Origin: Petaurus breviceps papuanus
Lineage: Eukaryota > Chordata > Mammalia > Diprotodontia > Petauridae
Direction: 5' to 3'
DNA: 64,000 nucleotides
Assembly (NCBI GenBank): GCA_028583685.1
Contig: JAMXIF010001194.1
Location: 18,743,356 to 18,807,355 of the forward strand
The stretch's first letter is position 1; each line of letters opens with the position of its first letter. The notes under the pieces were generated by a model. That model did not search any database, was not told the origin of the DNA, and was given only the letters and a program-made list of their open reading frames with translations. Below, piece by piece: positions 1 through 11,056 of the stretch. Both the position numbers and the translations under genes were made by a program.

Positions 1-140
1 ATATAGAAAGATACATACATATATGTTATGTGTGTGTGTTTATATAGGTATATATTTACTTATGTATATGTGCATATATACTCACACACATGTATACATA
101 TATATGTATATACATATATGTATATATCTGCATATATATT
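1..140. repeat. AT-rich alternating purine-pyrimidine simple repeat
   Basis: TATATG/TACATA and TGTGTG units alternate with no fixed period. This is low-complexity DNA that may run on beyond the left edge of the window. Confidence 0.85.
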
Positions 141-707
141 TATAATTCTCAGTAAATGTTTGAATGAATAAATGGTTTCTTTGAGGTGATACGACTACAT
201 AGCACAATAAAACAAAACTTTAAAATATGGTATCTGCTTAAATCCCTAATTTACATACTGGTTTTGCAAAGTTCATGCCTGTTCTATGTGCTCTGTTCCC
301 TTTGAAGAAAGTCTGTATAACAATATTTAAGTTCTGAGATAGGGAATGAACCTATGATTTCAAAGGCAGGGGGATCCTCCAGATAAAGAAATTCCTTCTA
401 GCCATGCATTTTAGCATATTTTCTGCAATTTAAACTTTTAGAGTTACCTAAAGCAGAGGTATCAACTTTATTGCAGCAAAACTCCTGAATGAAGCCTGAA
501 CCAGATTAAAATTTAATTGGGAAATTAAGTAAAAATAAAATACAACATAGGTGATATTAAATTGTGATTTTTCTAAGTCAGTACAGGATTCAGCCCTTTT
601 CTACTGGAGTTTGATGCCACTGATATAGAACACCAAGTATTTAAATAACTTGCCTAGGGTCTCATAGCCAGTGTATGTACTTTCTCTTTACATAATAAGT
701 TTAAGAA

Positions 708-735
708 CTATATATATATATATATATATATATAT
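708..735. repeat. (TA)n microsatellite
   Basis: About 14 uninterrupted TA units. Confidence 0.9.
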
Positions 736-744
736 CATTCCCAA

Positions 745-2480
745 TAAACAATCCTACCATGGCAGGATACTTATGGTCATTTTTTTTAAGGATTCATTAC
801 TTGGTACATTTTTGACACTACAGATTTAGCGCCACTAAGCCCACAAAGACATTGAGTCCCCTAATCAATTAAGCAAATCATTATGAAGGAGTTCTGTTAA
901 TAATGATTGCATTTTTTAGTATTTTGCTTGTTGTAAGAAAGGAAGGGAGCATGCTTTAATAAATTGAATATTAGCACTATTTATTGCATTGAACTCAAAA
1001 CTTGTTGCTATTTAATGTCTTTATTTACATAATTGTAATCATTGTGATTATTGTCCTTTTGGTTCTGTTTTCTTCCATAGTTTTTTTTGTTTCCTATTAA
1101 AAGTATAAAAGTTTTGGAAAATAAAATGATGGAGTGTGATTTAAAAACAAAATAAGCTTTCCACAGCTATGCCATACTATTGGTTTGGTTTTTATAAGTT
1201 GACACTTAACTGTTCACATGCATAGGAAAGTACTGAAATTTGTTCTAGTCCAAAAGGAACAAAGAATATGACTTCCATTTTCTTTGAATGGTATATACAA
1301 GGTAAAAAATAATCTTATAAAATGAAGTATTCCTAATGTAAAACAAGGATGAGGACATATGATTAGAGCTTGGTGCTCTAGGATTTGTGGTGGAAGTAAT
1401 TTACAAGGTTCTGAGACTTTCCTGGCCATCTCCCCATAAACCTTAATAAAAAAAAATCTGTGGCAGTAAAGAACATGAGGCTCCTTTTAGTAGAAAAGTG
1501 GTGGGCTTATAGTTACAGATACATTAAATTGTCATACATGGCTAATGCATTGGTTTTTCTCCCTTTGTTACAAGAGAGTATTCTATTGTGTATTGAAAGA
1601 GGTGATTAAAAAGTGACATCAATGTAAAGAAGCATCAATAAAACACTTATTTAAACAATAAAAGTCCAAACATCAGCTCCATTGAATAGAGATTTTCTTG
1701 ATTGCAATATAGGTCTGAGAGAAACATCTGAATATAGAGAAAGGATTTTGGTCACCACACATGACCATCCAAATATTGTCATCTTTTTTCTAAGTTTTTA
1801 TTCATTTTCATGTAGTGATTAGGACTTTGTGAATTTATCTTAAATCATAAATCTCTTGAATGACTACTCAATTGTAATCCACGAAAGCAGTTACACTTTA
1901 TTGGACACTTTTGATTTCAGTCACCAGTAAATGTGTTCATTTCTATCAAGTACCAAAAATTCTGCTTTAAAGCATGTGGTCTGTGGATTAAATTGAGTCT
2001 GCATACCCATCAGGACCTTTGAAATAGCTAAGTCTGTAGAAGGGAAGTCATTTCAAGGAAAGTTTAAATACTGATTACATCTTTTATTTTGAAGATAACT
2101 CACTGGTAAATTTTTACAGTATTGTCTTTACAGGGAATGTAATGAGAAGGCAATTTTTTTTTCTTTGCTGGATATTAAGTTCTTTAATGAGAGAACACAA
2201 AATGACTACATAAAACTTAGTGTGGAACAAGCTGTGCCGAGACTTAATGTTATATTAAAGCTGTGAGGTTTCCAATAATCAGCTGAACTGCCCTTTCATC
2301 ATTGCTTGGGGAAATGGGATATTGCAGGCTTATTTCTATTTATATGTATTTGAATGTGACCTGTGTTTGAGGGCTGGTCATTCAACAGTAAGACACACTG
2401 CACACCCTTCTGGGGCCTGGCAGGAAATGTTCTGAGAACAGAAAGATTTTTGTTTCTCGAGACACACTTTTATTCTAACA
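745..2480. other. Repeat-poor unique DNA, no gene seen
   Basis: I recognise no interspersed repeat, coding exon or RNA gene here. The stretch is AT-rich, and its open frames are short and lack codon structure. Whether it is conserved cannot be judged from one genome. Confidence 0.5.
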
Positions 2481-2879
2481 AACTTTACTTAAGAGGCTCC
2501 ATGTGCAGAGCACTACTGTAGGCACTGGAGAAGATAGGAAGAATAAACAAATCATAGTCCGTCACCCTCATGAAAGTCTACAGTTTTCATTGGCTTTTAT
2601 ATTAACGAATAACTTATCCATTTATAGGGAACTAGGGTGGGTGTCAGAGCATATAATTTAATTCCAACAATGTTACTGTTAACTCTATAGGAATGCACAA
2701 CTGGCATTGGAAAGACTGGATCTAATGTTTCCATTGTTGTGTTGACTAGAAATAGAGAGCAAGGGAACAGAGAACAAGAATAGAGAACATTTAATAAACA
2801 CTTAGTGCCAACCAGGGGATAAAAACTCAGGACATAAAAAAAAAAAAAACAACCAAGACAGTCTTTGCCCTCATAAAGC

Positions 2880-3735
2880 TTGGTTGGTCCTTGTCTTTCA
2901 CTTGGTTGGTTCTTGTCTTTGGTTCTCAAAGAAGACCAAAATGACATCACTATGTTGGAGTGAAGGTACAGTGTGACCCAACTATGGCTGATCAGAGCAG
3001 TATGAAATTTGAAGACTCCACTATAGGTCAGGCAAGAACAGTCCACATGAACATTTGGAGTGGAGATGTCTCTAAATTTGCATATTTTATATTTCTTTTG
3101 AGCTACTGCAATTTTTCTTTGCTCATAGAGCATGGCACATTTTTTTTTGATGTGGTCATGCAGTGTGGGATGGTCCTTTGCCAGTGTCTTCTCTGTTACA
3201 CGATTGATTCCAAAGTTCTTCAGAAAGATCTTGAGAGTGTCCTTCTATCACTTCTTTGGACCTGCTCAAAAGTGCTTAAATTGAACGAGTTCTCCATAAA
3301 ATCGTCTTTTAGGCAAACACACATTTGGCTTTCAAACAATGTGGTCAGGGGGCGGCTAGGTGGCACAGTGAATAGAGCACCGGCCCTGGAGTCAGGAGGA
3401 CCTGAGTTCAAATACGACCTCAGACACATAATACTTAATAGCCATGTGACCTTGGGCAAGTCACTTAACCTCAATTGTCCTGCCTTCCCCCCTCCAAATA
3501 AACAAAAAACAAAAACAAAGCCAAAACAATGTGGTCAGTCCATCAGAATTGCTCTCCTTGTAGCAGAGTTTGAATGAGTTACCTTAACTTGCCAGGTGAT
3601 CTTAAGAATCTTCCCAAGACAATCCAAATAAAAATAATTCAGGTTTCTGACTTGATGCTGGTATACTATACAGGTTTCACAGGCATTACAACAATAAGAT
3701 CAGTACAATAGCTCTGTAGACCTTCGTTTGTTAGG
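2880..3735 (-). mobile_element. Non-LTR retrotransposon fragment (R4/Dong-like), C-terminal part
   Basis: On the minus strand the DNA gives broken stretches matching the end of a LINE polyprotein. In order these are a block like KVYRAVVLTTLLYACETW (about 3735-3600), a block like RWTDHIVRMEDSRLPKR (about 3580-3530), a block like RYKDTLKISLKKFGI (about 3240-3200), and near 2980-3060 a zinc-finger-like CxYCxxxGVFKFHTALISH segment. This block order is typical of R4/Dong-type and some RTE-type LINEs. The copy is frameshifted and split by a SINE at 3349-3523. It is clearly a LINE; the exact family name is tentative. Confidence 0.6.
3349..3523 (+). mobile_element. Marsupial SINE (WSINE1-like)
   Basis: The head reads GGGCGGCTAGGTGGCACAG, followed by a tRNA-like body with GAGTTCAAAT (B-box region), then CTTGGGCAAGTCACTTAACC and an A-rich tail. 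It is flanked by perfect 15-bp target-site duplications AAACAATGTGGTCAG at 3334-3348 and 3524-3538. The A-tail and long duplications fit L1-type target-primed insertion. It interrupts the older LINE copy around it. Confidence 0.92.
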
Positions 3736-3739
3736 TAGT

Positions 3740-4290
3740 CTTACATTTTAATGGAGGAAAATCAACAAGTATACAAGAGATGAAAAAATGTAGGTAGGTA
3801 GTGGAGATGGGGATGTGGAAAAGTAGGTGGCCTGGTGTGCACATACCTAGAATGTGGAATATAGGCTTAGGTCCAAGCCAGATAAGGTGGAAGGTCTCCT
3901 ATCAGAGTCTGGCATCCCCAAAAGTCTAAGACTTTGGTTTGTCTATTGGGAGGAGGTTGGAATTGAGGATGATGGCCAGAGTGGAGTCTGTATGATATAG
4001 AGCCATCTAGAAAGCAAGCATAAAGAGGATGGCAGGGGAGTGCTTGAGCCAGCTCAGACATCTGGAGAGAGCTCATTGTTAAATTTTCAGTGGGAGTATT
4101 TGCATTTTGAGAATCAGCTTTATTTATTGTTTTGTTGATTATCTAAACTTAAATGATGGAGACGATGTTAATAATGCATGTTAAATTTAAAAGTGTCTTA
4201 TGCATGTAGATGTGTGTATATATGTGTATATGTGTGTATGTATAGTAGAGTTGGTTGTTAAATACTGAACTGTACACTCCTGATGTTTTC
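3740..4290. other. Unassigned DNA, no gene seen
   Basis: No clear repeat family or coding exon. It is purine-rich around 3770-4060. A short TG/TA-rich low-complexity patch lies at about 4205-4245. Confidence 0.4.
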
Positions 4291-4299
4291 TCTTTTCTG

Positions 4300-4500
4300 C
4301 TGTGCCCTGGTTAGACCACATCTGGAACATTATGTTCACTTTGATCACAAAGAGTCTGACTTAACAAGAATAACAACAAAAATTTAGAAAGGATATTGTT
4401 AAGAGAAAGCATTTGAAGGAACACATCCAGCATGGTGAGATGACTCTAAAACACATAAATGTCAGTTGAAGGAACTACATATATTTAGCTAGAAGAATAA
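4300..4500 (+). mobile_element. L3/CR1-type LINE fragment
   Basis: It contains degraded CR1/L3 3' sequence in family order: GACCACATCTGGAACATTAT, then a block matching the AGCATCCAG-AAGAGG stretch, then AGTTGAAGGAACT. The copy is short and diverged. Confidence 0.6.
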
Positions 4501-4504
4501 ATTT

Positions 4505-5110
4505 GGGGGGTGGGAGGAGCTGTGTGACACAATATGCAACTCCTGCACAGCACCACCACCCCTTTCCATACCCTCTTAATTGTATCCATAGCCCTATGGG
4601 GATACAGAGCTGCTTAAACTCTTCAGGAGGTAAACATTTGGTTCAAATTTGTTCTCTCATCATGTTGCCTACAAAAGGAAATGGTCACTGTATGTCTAAA
4701 ATTCAACTCAATTCTGTTTGAGTTGCAGGGGCTTATATAACATGAAGCATTTTCCCAAGTATATCCCTCACTGTCCCCATTCTTATTTTCATCTATTGTC
4801 TCCATCCTGATTCAATTTTCTTACAGGATCAAATTCTTTGACAAAGGTACAGTTTCTAGCTAATCAGTGAGTATTTCCCATATACACAAGTTTTAAACTT
4901 GGGTTTCCTTATAAATAGGTAGAGAATATAGTACAAACTCTTTGTTTATCTCCTTGCAGGCAAGTTCCTCTGTATTTGATGTAACTCATAAACCTATCAT
5001 CATTCCAGTAAGTTTTTAAAAAATCTTTTATGCCTTATCCAATCCTAATATTCACTTCTCATTTTGGTCTAGTGAGGATAGAGACTGGATCTGTGTTTCA
5101 GTCATTTAGG
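4505..5110. other. Unique DNA, no gene seen
   Basis: No recognisable repeat, exon or RNA. Pyrimidine-rich patches occur near 4540-4600 and 4760-4810. Confidence 0.4.
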
Positions 5111-5119
5111 GACATTCTG

Positions 5120-5290
5120 AGTGAATCAATTCCCTTTACTATACAATTTAGTTTTATAGAGTTGCTTGGAGCCCTGGGACATTGAGTGTCTTGACCAAGG
5201 TCACACAGATGGTATGTGTCAAAGATAGACTTTGCACTTTGATCTTCCTTGTTGTAAGGCCAGCTTTCTATATACTCTACTCATCTTCCT
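5120..5290 (-). mobile_element. MIR SINE fragment
   Basis: The reverse-complement MIR core is visible as TTGACCAAGGTCACACAG, followed by a diverged CAGCTTTCTATATACTCTAC end. Confidence 0.7.
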
Positions 5291-5522
5291 CTGTTCTAAT
5301 ATGTGAGTTAAGCAGAACCAGCCTTTAGACTTGCTATCATCCTCTCCTTTCTTTTGACCTGTCGTAATCAGAGAAAACCCTTAGTATAACACCATATCCC
5401 CTACTGAGCAGGAGACAGGGAGAAATGTGCTCACAGCTTCTCTTAGGCCACCAAGTACCTTTCCAACCCTCTTGTCCTTGGTTCAGACATCTGAGCTGGC
5501 ACTTGTTTCTCTGCCTCTATCT

Positions 5523-5745
5523 AGGCAGCTAAATAGTCCAAGCAGATAGAGTGCTGGATTTGGAGTTGGGAAGCATTGAGTTCAAGTACTGCCTCAGACA
5601 TGAACTAGCTATAGGAACCTAGGGAAATAAACTTGACCTCTGCCAGACTCAGTTTACTCATCTGAAAAATGGAACCTCCTAGGATTATTGCAAGGATCAA
5701 ATGAAATGATAGCACAGTGCCTTGCAAATAATAAGCACTTAATAA
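5523..5745 (+). mobile_element. CORE-SINE (MAR1/MIR-like)
   Basis: A tRNA-like head (AGGCAGCTAAATAGTCCAAG and GAGTTCAAGTACTGCCTCAG) leads into the CORE (CTCAGTTTACTCATCTG) and a tail reading CAGTGCCTTGCAAATAATAA. A pyrimidine-rich low-complexity run follows to about 5795. Confidence 0.8.
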
Positions 5746-5944
5746 ATCCCTCTTTTTCTTCCTCCTTTCCCTCTCTCCCTCCTTCCTTCCTCCTATATAA
5801 TGGACTATGGTGACAGTAAGTCCATTGAAGGTAATAGTTGGGAAACCTATTTATCAGTCCCCCAACTGTTTTTCATGGTAATTTCTGTGATGCCTCAGCA
5901 CTTTGGAATTCTGATATGCTTAGTGGTTAGAGAGTAAGAGTATT

Positions 5945-6125
5945 AATGATTTAGAAGTGGGAGGGACCATACGAGCCATCTAGGATAACCACCTTATTTT
6001 AAAGATGAAGAAAATGATGCCCAGAGAATAACTTGACCCAGTTTGCATAAGTAGTATGTGCCAGGGGTAGAATTTGAGCCCTAGTCCTCTTTGTATCTGC
6101 TTGATGCACTTTCCACTTTATAATC
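5945..6125 (-). mobile_element. MIR-family SINE fragment
   Basis: The order GGGACCATACGAGCCATCTA, AAAGATGAAGAAAATGATGC, AGAATAACTTGACCCA and GAATTTGAGCCCTAGTCCTC matches the reverse-complement MIR/MIR3 pattern. Confidence 0.7.
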
Positions 6126-6129
6126 CAAA

Positions 6130-6555
6130 AAATGATTTCCCAATGCCTAAACTCATAGGACTAGTCATTTCTCCTCAAAGGACACAATATAATTCCAAAC
6201 CAAATTAACACCTAATAAGTATAGGGTACACATGTTTAAACAATAGACTCAAACACCTGTGTCTGGGCACTGCTTCCCCTCTTCCCCCTTTCCTCTCAAA
6301 GTTAATGTTGAACCATCATGCCAGTTCATTTTTTCCCCTAAATACAATACTACAGCAAATCTCTGGCACCTGTAAATTAGGATTTGCTTATTATTATGAA
6401 GGGACCCTTTTTTGTCAGGTTCCTTAAAGCTACAAGTTATCTTTCATAATATCTTTCCAGGGTTTAAATGGGCAATACAATGTATGTTTTCCCAGATCAA
6501 TGACCGACAGTAAGATTTCAAGATTTCCTTCACTTCCCAGTATCATAATCACCAA
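6130..6555. other. Unique DNA, no gene seen
   Basis: No repeat or exon recognised. Confidence 0.4.
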
Positions 6556-6559
6556 TCCC

Positions 6560-6962
6560 ATGATTTGTTATAAATGCCAAGTAAAATACAAACTTCCTTT
6601 TCCCTTCCATCATCACAAGGCATTACACCTCCCAACTGCAGGCATTCTGATTGTCCCTGATGCATGAAATGCTTTCTCTCCTCATCTCTACATTTTGGCT
6701 TCACTGGCTTTTTTCAAGTTCCAGTTAAAATCCTACTTCCTACAGGAAGCTTTTCCCATTCTAGTTCCTTCTCTGATTACTTTTTATTTGTTTTGCTTGT
6801 AACTTGTTTGTACAGCTACTTGCCTTTCATCCACCCTGTTCAATTGCGAGTATCCCAAGGGCAGGGACTGTCTTTTGCTTTTCTTTGTATGCCCAGTGCT
6901 TAGCCCAATGCCAGGCACATAGTGGATGCTTACTAAATGTTTATTGACTGACTGACTGACAA
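6560..6962 (+). mobile_element. LINE2 (L2) 3' end
   Basis: It follows the L2 3' order: the C-terminal RT tail (GCATGAAATGCTTTCTCTCC and TCCTACTTCCTACAGGAAGC), the 3'UTR block AAGGGCAGGGACTGTCTTTT, GCCAGGCACATAGTGGATGC, and terminal TGACTGACTGACTGAC units. The last short units are the usual L2 tail. Confidence 0.9.
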
Positions 6963-6964
6963 GA

Positions 6965-7860
6965 ATTGAAGTCAAAAGGCTCCTATAATTTCTAAATTGT
7001 AGTCTAACTTTGAACAAGATAATTTCCATCTGGTCTCCAAAATATTCCCCACTCTTGAAAATGTGTCTATCCTGTACATCATGGCACCCCACCACAGGAA
7101 CAACAGCAGAGGACTCCCCAGTGGGCATCTTTAGATTTGGCAAACTCCATACTGTTCACATGGCCCCACTCAAGAAAGGTATATCCCAGGAGCTGCTCTG
7201 GTTTTTAAACATTTCCTCCCAAGAGATTTTGCTTGTTGCTCCCTATCTCTGTCACCACTGTTTGGCAGGACAAGGTTTTCTGCTTATCCAACTGGGCTTA
7301 AAGGACTTACTTTCTTTTTATAATATGTATTTCTTTCTTCTACAAAGCCTGAATATCTCTAAACAAAAGCCTATAATAGCTCATTGTCATATTTACCTCA
7401 GTCCTTCTCAAAGTTTTCACCTACTTTTCTCTTACCTTTTCTTCAAAATCATCTAGTTAGACCCTGGTTCTTAGAATAGGATATTATGTACCGTAATGCC
7501 TCAGTATGTCTTTTACCCACACAGCAACAGAAGTAACAACAAAAAGGTTCCCAAATATTGGCCTGATCCATACATGGGAATGAGGTTCATCTATCCATCC
7601 TTAGTGAGCAGGTCAATCAACATGCAACATGTACAGCTTTAATAGTCCCCAAAACATGAACAGAGCCTGACTACTTTTCTCCTTTCTCTGAATCTGTTTC
7701 CCTCTCCTTTTTTGTCTCTGAGTTCATGACCGAATCCTATTCTACTAATTAAAAAGGAATTAAAATATACATACACATATCCTTCTATTTTAAAAGAGCA
7801 CAAAAGTTTTCTTTCACTATTTTAATGTCTGGACAGGGGGAGGGAAAAGTGATGTTGTTC
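6965..7860. other. Unassigned DNA, no gene seen
   Basis: Open frames cross this stretch on both strands (up to 148 codons), but none has a recognisable domain and none is flanked by a convincing splice context. Confidence 0.4.
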
Positions 7861-7864
7861 TGTT

Positions 7865-8112
7865 TGGTGCCCCAAGGAGCAGAATTAGGGATGGATAAAA
7901 GCCAAAGGGAATTGGATTTTAGCTTAATGTAAGGAGGGAAAAAACCTTGATAATGCTAGCTTACCAAAAGCATAATGAACTTAAGACAATATATTTTCTA
8001 TTGCTGAATGTCTAAGCAGAGGCCAGATTGCTTCTTGTCAAAGGGATTATAGGAAGTATTCTTGTTTCAGGTTGGACTATAAGACCTCTTCCATCTCAGA
8101 GATTCAGGGATT
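7865..8112 (+). mobile_element. L3/CR1-type LINE 3' end
   Basis: CR1/L3 3' blocks appear in order: AGCAGAATTAGGGATGGATA, TTTTAGCTTAATGTAAGGAG, a diverged middle, and the ending GTTGGACTATAAGACCTCTT plus CAGAGATTCAGGGATTCT. Confidence 0.7.
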
Positions 8113-8249
8113 CTTTGGACTGCCATTTTTAAATTGTTAGTTATGTGATATATGTAGTTTAAAAAATAGACCAGTGAGTAAATACTATTTGTTGTTCTTG
8201 TTCTTTAAAGAAGAGTTTGGGGGGGGGTGTAATAATATTATGATGATTT

Positions 8250-8870
8250 TCATTGGATCATAGAGCTAGAACAAGAAGGAACTCTGCTGTCTGACAAACC
8301 TAGTCCCATAATTCTGCAGATGAGGAAACCCAGACTGTAGTGCCTGGTTTTCCCATCCCCCAATCTCAGCCCTCCCTCAGGGAAGTGATCAGACCGCTAG
8401 ATCAGTTCCATCCTCCCCCAATGGATGTGGGCCCTTGAGCCCAGTCAGACCACCTTCACAGAGGTGGGTGGGCTTCCAGGTCAGAGAGACTTGGTGCTCC
8501 AGTGGGAATTTCAAGGTGTGTACTGACCAATCACTGTTTTTGGCCTCTGCAAGTTTCTGCTTATGTAATACCTAACCATTGGCCAGGTGGCCTCCCTTTA
8601 AAAAGCTGAGACTTTACCTGAGATCACTTCTGTATGACCTGGGATGGTGGGGTGGTACCTTGTCAGCCCTCCATGTGGCCTGATCAGCCAACATGGCGTA
8701 TAATAAAGGGTCCAGTTCTAAATTCTTACTTAGGTCTTCATCACGTTTTCTGGGTATATCAAGACCAGGGGATATTAAATGACCTGCCCAAAACACACAT
8801 GTAATAAAGTAGGAGAGGTGATAGCATGTGTATCTTTTTTCCCTTCCTTTGGTTTGGATTGGAGGCAGTA
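8250..8870 (-). mobile_element. MIR-family SINE split by an LTR
   Basis: The left part (8250-8335) reads AGATGAGGAAACCCAGAC. The right part resumes at 8762 with AGACCAGGGGATATTAAATG and ACCTGCCCAAAACACACATG. Removing 8336-8761 restores one MIR in the reverse orientation. The AGAC repeated at the junction is the LTR's target duplication. Confidence 0.7.
8336..8761 (+). mobile_element. Solo LTR of an endogenous retrovirus (ERV1-like by duplication size)
   Basis: The 426-bp unit starts TGTAGTGCCTGG, ends GGGTATATCA, and is flanked by a perfect 4-bp duplication AGAC at 8332-8335 and 8762-8765. A TTTAAAAAG box lies near 8597 and an AATAAA polyadenylation signal near 8702, giving a U3-R-U5 layout on the plus strand. 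There is no internal region, so this is a solo LTR left by recombination. The 4-bp duplication is typical of class I (gamma-like) elements; the family name is not known to me. It is younger than the MIR it interrupts. Confidence 0.72.
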
Positions 8871-8959
8871 CAGAGGAAAGGAGGGAAATAATAGGTGCAT
8901 CAAGAAATGTCTGTGTTTGGTTTTGTTTTTTTGATCTCTTCAAAAGTAGAGAATAGGGT

Positions 8960-9130
8960 GGCACAAATTTTGAATTGTGATTCCAAACTTGTATCCAGAT
9001 TTGCAGTGTGACCTTGGGTAAAATTCTAGGTGTATCTGTGTCTGTTTTGTCAACTGTAAAATCAATGATAGTAATTCCTGCCTTGTGGAAGTTGTTTGGA
9101 TTTAGCTGATGAATAAATTGTAAAATGATT
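8960..9130 (+). mobile_element. MIR SINE
   Basis: Plus-strand MIR order: GCAGTGTGACCTTGGGTAAA, TTTTGTCAACTGTAAAATCA, then a diverged 3' tail. Confidence 0.7.
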
Positions 9131-9414
9131 GGAAACGATCCATTGCAACATGAATGTTAAGTGTGGTTTATACTGATGCTCAGTGACTTGAAGAATGAGA
9201 GACATGTAAGCTTCAGTTTAAACTCTTTGGGCTTAATCATTCTGAAGGAATGGGACATCCTAATCAATTCAAAAAGAAATAGAAATAACCATTTGAAACA
9301 GCGTAACAGGAGAATCCTGTGAAATTACTTGTGTAGTGAGGGCACAGATGAGGTTAGTGGTGACAAAAATCCATAGAAGAGGATTTTTTAAAGAAAATGT
9401 TCTTGTTGTAAATG

Positions 9415-9500
9415 GTCCAGTCAACAAGCATGTATTAAATATCTTCTGTGTACCTAGCCATGTGCTAGATACTGTGAGGGGATAGTGTCTTATTTTCCTA
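9415..9500 (-). mobile_element. L2 3'-terminal fragment
   Basis: CAGTCAACAAGCATGTATTA and GTGCTAGATACTGTGAGGGG match the reverse complement of the L2 3' end. Confidence 0.6.
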
Positions 9501-9589
9501 TAAAGCTGAGTTCAAGAGATACCTTTCCTCATCCCCCTAGCTGCTAGTGTATTCTCTTCCAAATTACCTTGTCCCTGTACATATGTCTG

Positions 9590-9690
9590 TTTATCTCTAT
9601 CCACACACATATGTATATAGTATGTAAACATCTTTATGTTTACATATATTTCTATATTGTGTATACATATACATACACACAATCTTATAT
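9590..9690. repeat. TA/CA-rich simple repeat
   Basis: Imperfect ACATAT/GTATAC alternation. Confidence 0.8.
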
Positions 9691-9734
9691 CTTGCCTTTC
9701 CTTACCTTTTCTTTTGGTGTCTTAGATCCCTTAT

Positions 9735-9850
9735 CAGAAGAATGTTTTTAAAATTATAAAATGAAATACTTGGCATTACAGGCAAAATCAATTATATTGA
9801 AATACCCCTTTCCCATTTAAAAAATTAATATGCCCCTAAGTTTAGAACCA
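9735..9850 (+). repeat. Unnamed old interspersed repeat, copy 1
   Basis: AATGTTTTTAAAATTATAAA, then AATCAATTATATTGAAATAC, then TTTAGAACCACTGCT. The same series of blocks recurs, diverged, at 16310-16510. I do not recall the family name. Confidence 0.5.
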
Positions 9851-10019
9851 CTGCTATTGACTATGTAGTCCTTGAAGGAAAGACTCTTTCATTTTCCTCT
9901 TTATGTCACTGGATCCTAGCATAATTCCTGGCACTTAGTAAGGATGAGAAGTAAACCTGTGAGTTCACTAACATAGGGTGTATCTGGAAAAGTACACTTT
10001 TCTCCATCATTTAAGATCT

Positions 10020-10120
10020 GAAACTTCTGTTCAACTTATTATCTTAGAGAATTACTCAGAATACTGAGAGTCTAAGTGATTTGTCAAGGATCACACATCC
10101 AGTCTGTCAGAAGCCAATTT
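10020..10120 (-). mobile_element. MIR fragment
   Basis: TCTAAGTGATTTGTCAAGGA followed by TCACACATCCAGTCTGTCAG is the reverse-complement MIR core. Confidence 0.65.
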
Positions 10121-10289
10121 TTGTACTTTTGCACTTTTTGTACTTTGCCTTTCATAGTGGGCTTTAATAAACACTTTTTGTTAATGGAATAGATTAATAT
10201 AATACAATAAATATAAGGATCAGTATGAGGAACTCTATCACAGAGGTCATAGTTTAGTTCAAAAGACAAGACTTGAAGATATTAAATGA

Positions 10290-10860
10290 AAATTAAAAAC
10301 AATATGATGTATATGTACTAAATTGTACAATAAAGACTGAAATACTGATAATTTGAAAATAGAAAACTAACTCATAAGGAGACATGGAAGCAATGGGATG
10401 TTTTAACTATGATCTTGTTAAAATTAATATTGACATTTTAAAAATGTAAGTAATGGAACTTACAGTCTCACACGATTCCTAATTTTTATCTTCATTTATT
10501 TATATTTTAATGTTTTTATTAATAATTTCTAAGTTTCTGGCATCTTTTTAAAATTAGAGAATGCTTTGGGGCTTCAGAAATGAGGGGATCAGTGAGTAAT
10601 AAAATTATGTTTATGTTTTACATGTTCTCTCTCCTACTTGTTCAGTTGTAGAAACCAGGAAACAAAGGGTTTAGAGGGGAGGGGGTGGAGCAAGGATAAG
10701 AAGGGAGAATAATGAAATGATCTGAGACAAAACTGGGGATCTGTAGGAGGAGAGCTGTATCCTATGTGGCAAATGCAGAAATAATAACATTCCTTTCCAG
10801 TATTTTCTTTGTCATTCTGTTTTACTATAGTGGCTATTAAATTACCATAAGTCACCATAA
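10290..10860. other. AT-rich unique DNA, no gene seen
   Basis: No repeat or exon recognised. A purine-rich stretch lies around 10660-10750. Confidence 0.4.
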
Positions 10861-10869
10861 GTTCAGCAT

Positions 10870-11056
10870 CAGTTTTGAGTAGTATAGAAAATAGCTCAAG
10901 ACTAGGATTCTGGATACTTATGGTCTCTTTTGGATTCTATTTTTTAATTATACTATGACATTGATTAAGTCTGTTCCTCTTTCTGGGTCTCCATTCATCT
11001 GTAAAATGATGGAGTTGGAATCAGAGGTTCCTTTCAGCTTGAAAAATTTTATGATA
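10870..11056 (+). mobile_element. MIR SINE, 3' tail used as HAL1 target
   Basis: Diverged MIR with TCATCTGTAAAATGATGGAG and GAGGTTCCTTTCAGCTTGAA, ending AAAAATTTTATGATA. That last stretch is the apparent left target duplication of the HAL1 element that follows. Confidence 0.7.

Larger units (their letters stand above)
9510..9945 (+). mobile_element. L2-like 3' sequence, interrupted
   Basis: L2-type 3'UTR appears on both sides: CCTCATCCCCCTAGCTGCTA at the left, and GTAGTCCTTGAAGGAAAGAC with AGCATAATTCCTGGCACTTA at the right. A TATG/CA-rich tract (about 9590-9690) and another repeat (about 9735-9850) lie between them. Confidence 0.5.

Noticed and set aside
2597-3577. 178- and 205-codon frames on opposite strands
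   Set aside because: One follows the decayed C-terminal part of a LINE on the minus strand; the other is its antisense shadow plus SINE sequence.
7010-7456. 148-codon plus-strand frame
   Set aside because: No domain, no codon signature, and no splice or promoter context; T-rich composition explains the openness.
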